From contig JAKQOH010000134.1 in NCBI GenBank assembly GCA_029565415.1, positions 1 to 20,576 of the forward strand: a stretch of 20,576 nt of DNA, written 5' to 3'. This document shows, one piece after another, positions 17,908-20,576 of the stretch (its first letter is position 1; every line of letters starts with the position of its first letter). This DNA comes from Candidatus Rifleibacteriota bacterium (lineage in GTDB: Bacteria > Riflebacteria > Ozemobacteria > Ozemobacterales > Ozemobacteraceae). The translations under genes were made by a program, and so were the position numbers. A model generated the notes under the pieces. That model had not been told where the DNA came from, ran no database searches, and saw nothing but the letters and a program-made list of their open reading frames with translations.

Positions 17908-17966
17908 TGTATCATTCGGATGATCACACGGCGGTCGCCGCCGAACGGAAGAGGGGGAGTATCCCC

Positions 17967-19271
17967 ATGCAGCGCATCAACAGACGAGGCATCATCGGGT
18001 TCATGGTGACCCTGGCCCTCGGCGTAGCTCTCGGGGCCGCCACGCTCGTGGTGGGTACCGAAGTCGCCAAGAACGTGAAGGGCAAAAAATCCGGCGAGAA
18101 GACCGCCGTTTCGTCGCCGAAATCCGGTGGCGCGAAGTCCAATCCCGCCGCAGCCGCCGCCTGGGACGAGTATCAGAAAGCCCGCAAAGCCTACGCCGAG
18201 GCGCGTGCCGCCAACGCGCCCGACGCCGAGCAGAAAAAGGCCGAGGTGAAGCGCCTGCGCGACGCCTGGAAGGGTGCCGTGTTCGAAGATCTTCCGGGAG
18301 CCGTTTCCGACGCCGTGAAGAACCCGTTCACCGGCGGCAAGGTCGAGGTCGATCCCACCCCGACGGCCGGAAACCGTCCCCCGTCCCCTCCCGTCGCGCT
18401 CCCGACTCCGGGAAGCGGACCCGCTTCATCGCTGAATCTGAAGCCGCTGACCACGCCCGACGGCGTCACGCTCGACTACTACGCCGTGCGCGCGGGCGAC
18501 TCGCTCGAATCGATCTGCCAGCGCTACTACGGCGACAAAGGCATGTGGGCGCACATCATCAGCTACCAGAGCCCCTGCATCGCCGCGACGCCGAACCTCA
18601 TCTTCCCCGGCCAGCTCATCACCCTGCCGCGCGGCATCACGAAGCCGGCCACCGGGACGAAACCCGCCACGACCACCCCGACGACCGGAAAGCCGGGCGC
18701 GTACCCCGTGGCCCCGGCCGGCGACGAGTCCTGGGACGACACCTTCCAGAAGGATTACGTCGTTTCCGACCGCGTGCTGACCAACACGGATACGATGACC
18801 GTCGCCCAGATCCAGAGCTTCCTCGATGCGAAGGGTTCGTGCCTGGCCAAGCCCTACAACGGCTCCACGCCCGCGCAGATGATCTATGACGCCGCGAAGA
18901 AACACGGGATCAACCCCCAGGTGCTGCTCACCCGCCTCCAGTGCGAGCAGGGGCTCATCTCGAAGAAAACGGCGACCCAGAAGCAGCTCGATTGGGCGCT
19001 TGGCGTCGGCTGCTACGACTCGGGCAACTGGAACACGAAATTCAAGGGGCTCGACAAGCAGATCGAGTGGGCCGCCCAGACCTACCGCCGGCACTACGAC
19101 GACGCGAAGGCGAAGATCGATCGCGGGGAGAAGGTCACGATGACGATCGACGGCGAGAGCGTCACGATGAAAAATGCCGCCAGCTACTCATTCTACAAAT
19201 ACTGCCCCCATTTCCAGGGCAACAAGCTGTTCTTCGACGTCTGGCGCGGCTACCGGAAATCCTGGTCCTGA
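17967..19271 (+). CDS. Membrane-anchored LysM protein with lysozyme-like C-terminal domain
   Basis: The 434-residue protein has a signal anchor (~9-30), a charged Ala/Lys-rich helix (~60-105), a Pro-rich linker and one LysM peptidoglycan-binding domain (~170-221, YYAVRAGDSLESICQRYYGD ... NLIFPGQLITLP). After a second Thr/Pro linker comes a C-terminal domain (~262-434) containing TMTVAQIQSFLDAKGS, AAKKHGINPQVLLTRLQCEQGLIS and a QLDWALGVGCYDSGNWN segment. That pattern belongs to exported lysozyme-like proteins; Glu327 in LQCEQGLI is the likely catalytic acid. Six cysteines in the exported part (184, 204, 292, 326, 349, 413) allow disulfides. The ATG at 17967 is chosen for GGGGGAG seven bases upstream and the signal anchor. 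It probably cleaves or binds the cell wall. It ends three bases before the convergent ATP-grasp gene. Confidence 0.8.
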   Translation: MQRINRRGIIGFMVTLALGVALGAATLVVGTEVAKNVKGKKSGEKTAVSSPKSGGAKSNPAAAAAWDEYQKARKAYAEARAANAPDAEQKKAEVKRLRDAWKGAVFEDLPGAVSDAVKNPFTGGKVEVDPTPTAGNRPPSPPVALPTPGSGPASSLNLKPLTTPDGVTLDYYAVRAGDSLESICQRYYGDKGMWAHIISYQSPCIAATPNLIFPGQLITLPRGITKPATGTKPATTTPTTGKPGAYPVAPAGDESWDDTFQKDYVVSDRVLTNTDTMTVAQIQSFLDAKGSCLAKPYNGSTPAQMIYDAAKKHGINPQVLLTRLQCEQGLISKKTATQKQLDWALGVGCYDSGNWNTKFKGLDKQIEWAAQTYRRHYDDAKAKIDRGEKVTMTIDGESVTMKNAASYSFYKYCPHFQGNKLFFDVWRGYRKSWS

Positions 19272-19274
19272 CGC

Positions 19275-20291
19275 TCAGCGCGATCCCGTGCCGGTTTTCG
19301 CGGTGACGGGCAGCTCCTCCTCGAGGAGTCGGGCCAGGATTTTCCCGTTCTGGGAAAGTGCGTTCGGGTCCGCTCCGGCCAGCAGGGCTGCCGCATACCG
19401 TCCCGCCGTCGCGTAGGCCGAGAGGCCGAGGGGTTTTGACTTGGCCGGTGGTTGCGCCGGGTACCGCGAGGTTTTCTCCGGCCCCCGGAAAAACTGGAGT
19501 CGGCCAAACGCCTGGATCGGGCGCGCCGTCTGCGGGGTGGGGGCTGTCGCGAGGCAGGTGGCGAGCGGCGGAAGGCCGGCGGCTTCGCACCAGCCGGGAT
19601 AATACTCCATCCGGTTGGCGCTTCCGCTCACGGCGATCAGGACCGCCTTTCCGTCGGGTGCCAGGGCGATGGTGAACCGCAGCAGCGTGCCTTTGCGACT
19701 CAGCATCGGGGCGAATGCCGTCAGGATGGCTTCCACGCCGGGTTTGTATGCCTGCGGAAGCTTCAGCGGGAACATGCGCCATGCCCATCTGGCCGACAGG
19801 GTCCGGTCGAGGCCGACCTGGGTCATCATCGTGGTTCCGCTGCCGGCCACGCTGACCTCGATCAGCGCGCGCGCCTCGATCCATTCCTCGAGCAGCACGG
19901 GGCCTGGCTCGAATGCCTGGATTTTCTCGTAGAACCCCGTCAGTTCGCGGAATCCCTCGAGGCGGAAGATGCCTGCCCCGTTCGAGGCGTTGCGGCAGCT
20001 TTTGAGCGCCAGCGGAAACTTCTGCCGACGCATGATCCAGGTGCCGAGCTGGTCGAGGGCCGAGGCGGTCATGCCTTCGGGCGTCGGAAGTCCGCAGGAA
20101 CGGGTGAAAGCCCGCAGTCGCGACCGGTCGGTCAGGCAGTCGAGATGCTCCGCGGCCAGGGATGACCAGGGCGAACCGGGTTCGCCGAGTTCCCGGTCGT
20201 CGAGAAGCAGGGTGGGGGAGCCGCCCTCCGGAGTGCCGAGAGCCGCCTCCATCACGGGCAGAAAGGGATCGTCGCCGAGAAAGGGTGCCAT
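19275..20291 (-). CDS. Divergent ATP-grasp domain protein
   Basis: The 338-residue cytosolic protein shows the ATP-grasp pattern at moderate strength. DRSRLRAFTRSCGLPTPEG (~55-73) corresponds to the pre-grasp 'DK...aGiptP' segment. FPLALKSCRNASNGAGIFRL (~92-111) holds Lys97 and the glycine loop, and PVLLEEWIEARALIEVSVAG (~131-150) is the second ATP-binding strand. LIAVSGSANRMEYY (~218-231) sits where the metal-binding E-x-N-x-R motif normally is, but the acidic residue appears replaced. Family members form carboxylate-amine or carboxylate-thiol bonds; substrate and even activity are uncertain here. The ~90 C-terminal residues (from about 250) are Pro-rich and unrecognised. The ATG at 20291 follows a GGGGGGAG box. 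Confidence 0.65.
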   Translation of the reverse strand: MAPFLGDDPFLPVMEAALGTPEGGSPTLLLDDRELGEPGSPWSSLAAEHLDCLTDRSRLRAFTRSCGLPTPEGMTASALDQLGTWIMRRQKFPLALKSCRNASNGAGIFRLEGFRELTGFYEKIQAFEPGPVLLEEWIEARALIEVSVAGSGTTMMTQVGLDRTLSARWAWRMFPLKLPQAYKPGVEAILTAFAPMLSRKGTLLRFTIALAPDGKAVLIAVSGSANRMEYYPGWCEAAGLPPLATCLATAPTPQTARPIQAFGRLQFFRGPEKTSRYPAQPPAKSKPLGLSAYATAGRYAAALLAGADPNALSQNGKILARLLEEELPVTAKTGTGSR

Positions 20292-20382
20292 ACTCCCCCC
20301 TTATCGGGCGAAGTCGCAAATGTACAAATAGTCCTTCATCCGATCCCCCGCCCCAAACCCTTCAGCCAGAAAAGACCGATTC

Positions 20383-20460
20383 ACCACAAAGCCACAAAGA
20401 CACAAAGAACAGCCAGAAATGCATCCAAAACGGGGCTTTGTGTCTTCGTGCCTTTGTGGT
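20383..20460. repeat. Imperfect 25-bp inverted repeat with CACAAAG units
   Basis: The left arm 20383-20407 contains three CACAAAG units. The right arm 20436-20460 is its reverse complement at 23 of 25 positions, with 28 bases between. The rest of 20292-20576 has no credible gene. ACCACAAAG/CTTTGTGGT sequences of this type occur between genes in several environmental bacteria, from general memory; their function is not known to me. Confidence 0.7.
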
Positions 20461-20497
20461 GATTTCAAGCGATTCAACGTTCCAGGCAACAGGCGTT

Positions 20498-20537
20498 CAT
20501 CTGCGCCATCTGTGTTATCGGTGGACCGTTCTCTGTG
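20498..20537. repeat. Second copy of the CATCTG / CTCTGTG repeat family
   Basis: CATCTGCG (20498-20505) and CATCTGTG (20507-20514) precede ACCGTTCTCTGTG (20525-20537). The last 13 bases are identical to 11193-11205 near the first repeat region, and the CATCTG units mirror CAGATG at 11375-11399. It continues as CTCTGTGACTCGGTGG toward the window edge. Confidence 0.6.
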
Positions 20538-20576
20538 TCTCTGTGACTCGGTGGTTCGTTCTCCTGGCCGAGGTGC

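Noticed and set aside
20383..20460. CRISPR array or transposon ends
   Set aside because: There are only two arms in inverted orientation, no regular spacers, no cas gene and no transposase nearby.
20301..20489. A 62-codon open frame on the minus strand
   Set aside because: It runs through the CACAAAG repeats, and its Cys/Leu-rich translation comes from them.

Overview
The window is GC-rich chromosomal DNA with long single-function genes, short gaps and recognisable sigma70-type promoters. Exported proteins with signal anchors and a LysM wall enzyme are present. A 4Fe-4S cysteine desulfidase, a ferredoxin-tailed aldo/keto reductase and a membrane pyrophosphatase point to an anaerobic or fermentative bacterium. 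A fused cytidylate kinase / ribosomal protein S1 and a GAPDH of glycosomal (trypanosomatid/spirochaete) type suggest a deep, poorly sampled lineage. Candidatus Riflebacteria/Ozemobacteria is one guess, but the sequence alone does not fix the taxon. I saw no rRNA, tRNA, CRISPR array, transposase or phage gene.

Layout. 1-4100 (minus strand): central metabolism and translation, reading cmk-rpsA fusion -> terminator -> gap -> hairpin -> pgk (cut by the window edge). 4244-6840 (minus): a two-gene operon, cyuA-type L-cysteine desulfidase followed by aroA, coupled by a GTGA stop/start overlap and preceded by a good promoter. 6939-8880: a divergent LysR regulator / YeiH-family transporter pair around an AT-rich operator region, resembling yeiE-yeiH of enterobacteria. 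8948-11138: an aldo/keto reductase with two 4Fe-4S motifs, converging and overlapping by 8 bases with an HI0933/YhiN flavoprotein. 11139-11541: a 400-base gene-free stretch of palindromes and repeat-family fragments, ending in the hppA terminator. 11542-14370 (minus): a K+-dependent-type membrane pyrophosphatase with an unusual Ala/Pro-rich repeat tail.

14496-15017 (plus): a small membrane protein resembling an ECF transporter S component. 15019-16621 (minus): a coupled pair made of a membrane-anchored PhnD-like binding protein and a two-TM sensor that has no output domain. 16696-17718 (minus): a secreted GATase-like protein. 17967-19271 (plus): a LysM protein with a lysozyme-like C-terminal domain. 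19275-20291 (minus): a divergent ATP-grasp protein. 20292-20576: repeat elements of the same family as those near 11.2-11.4 kb.

How they work together: gap and pgk are consecutive glycolytic steps. The pyrophosphatase can recover energy from biosynthetic PPi. CyuA, the YeiE-like regulator and the YeiH-like transporter may form a sulfur/sulfide-handling group (inference). The best candidates for something undescribed are the PhnD-like/output-less sensor pair, the repeat tail on the pyrophosphatase, the seven-S1-domain fusion with its internal start, and the intergenic repeat family.
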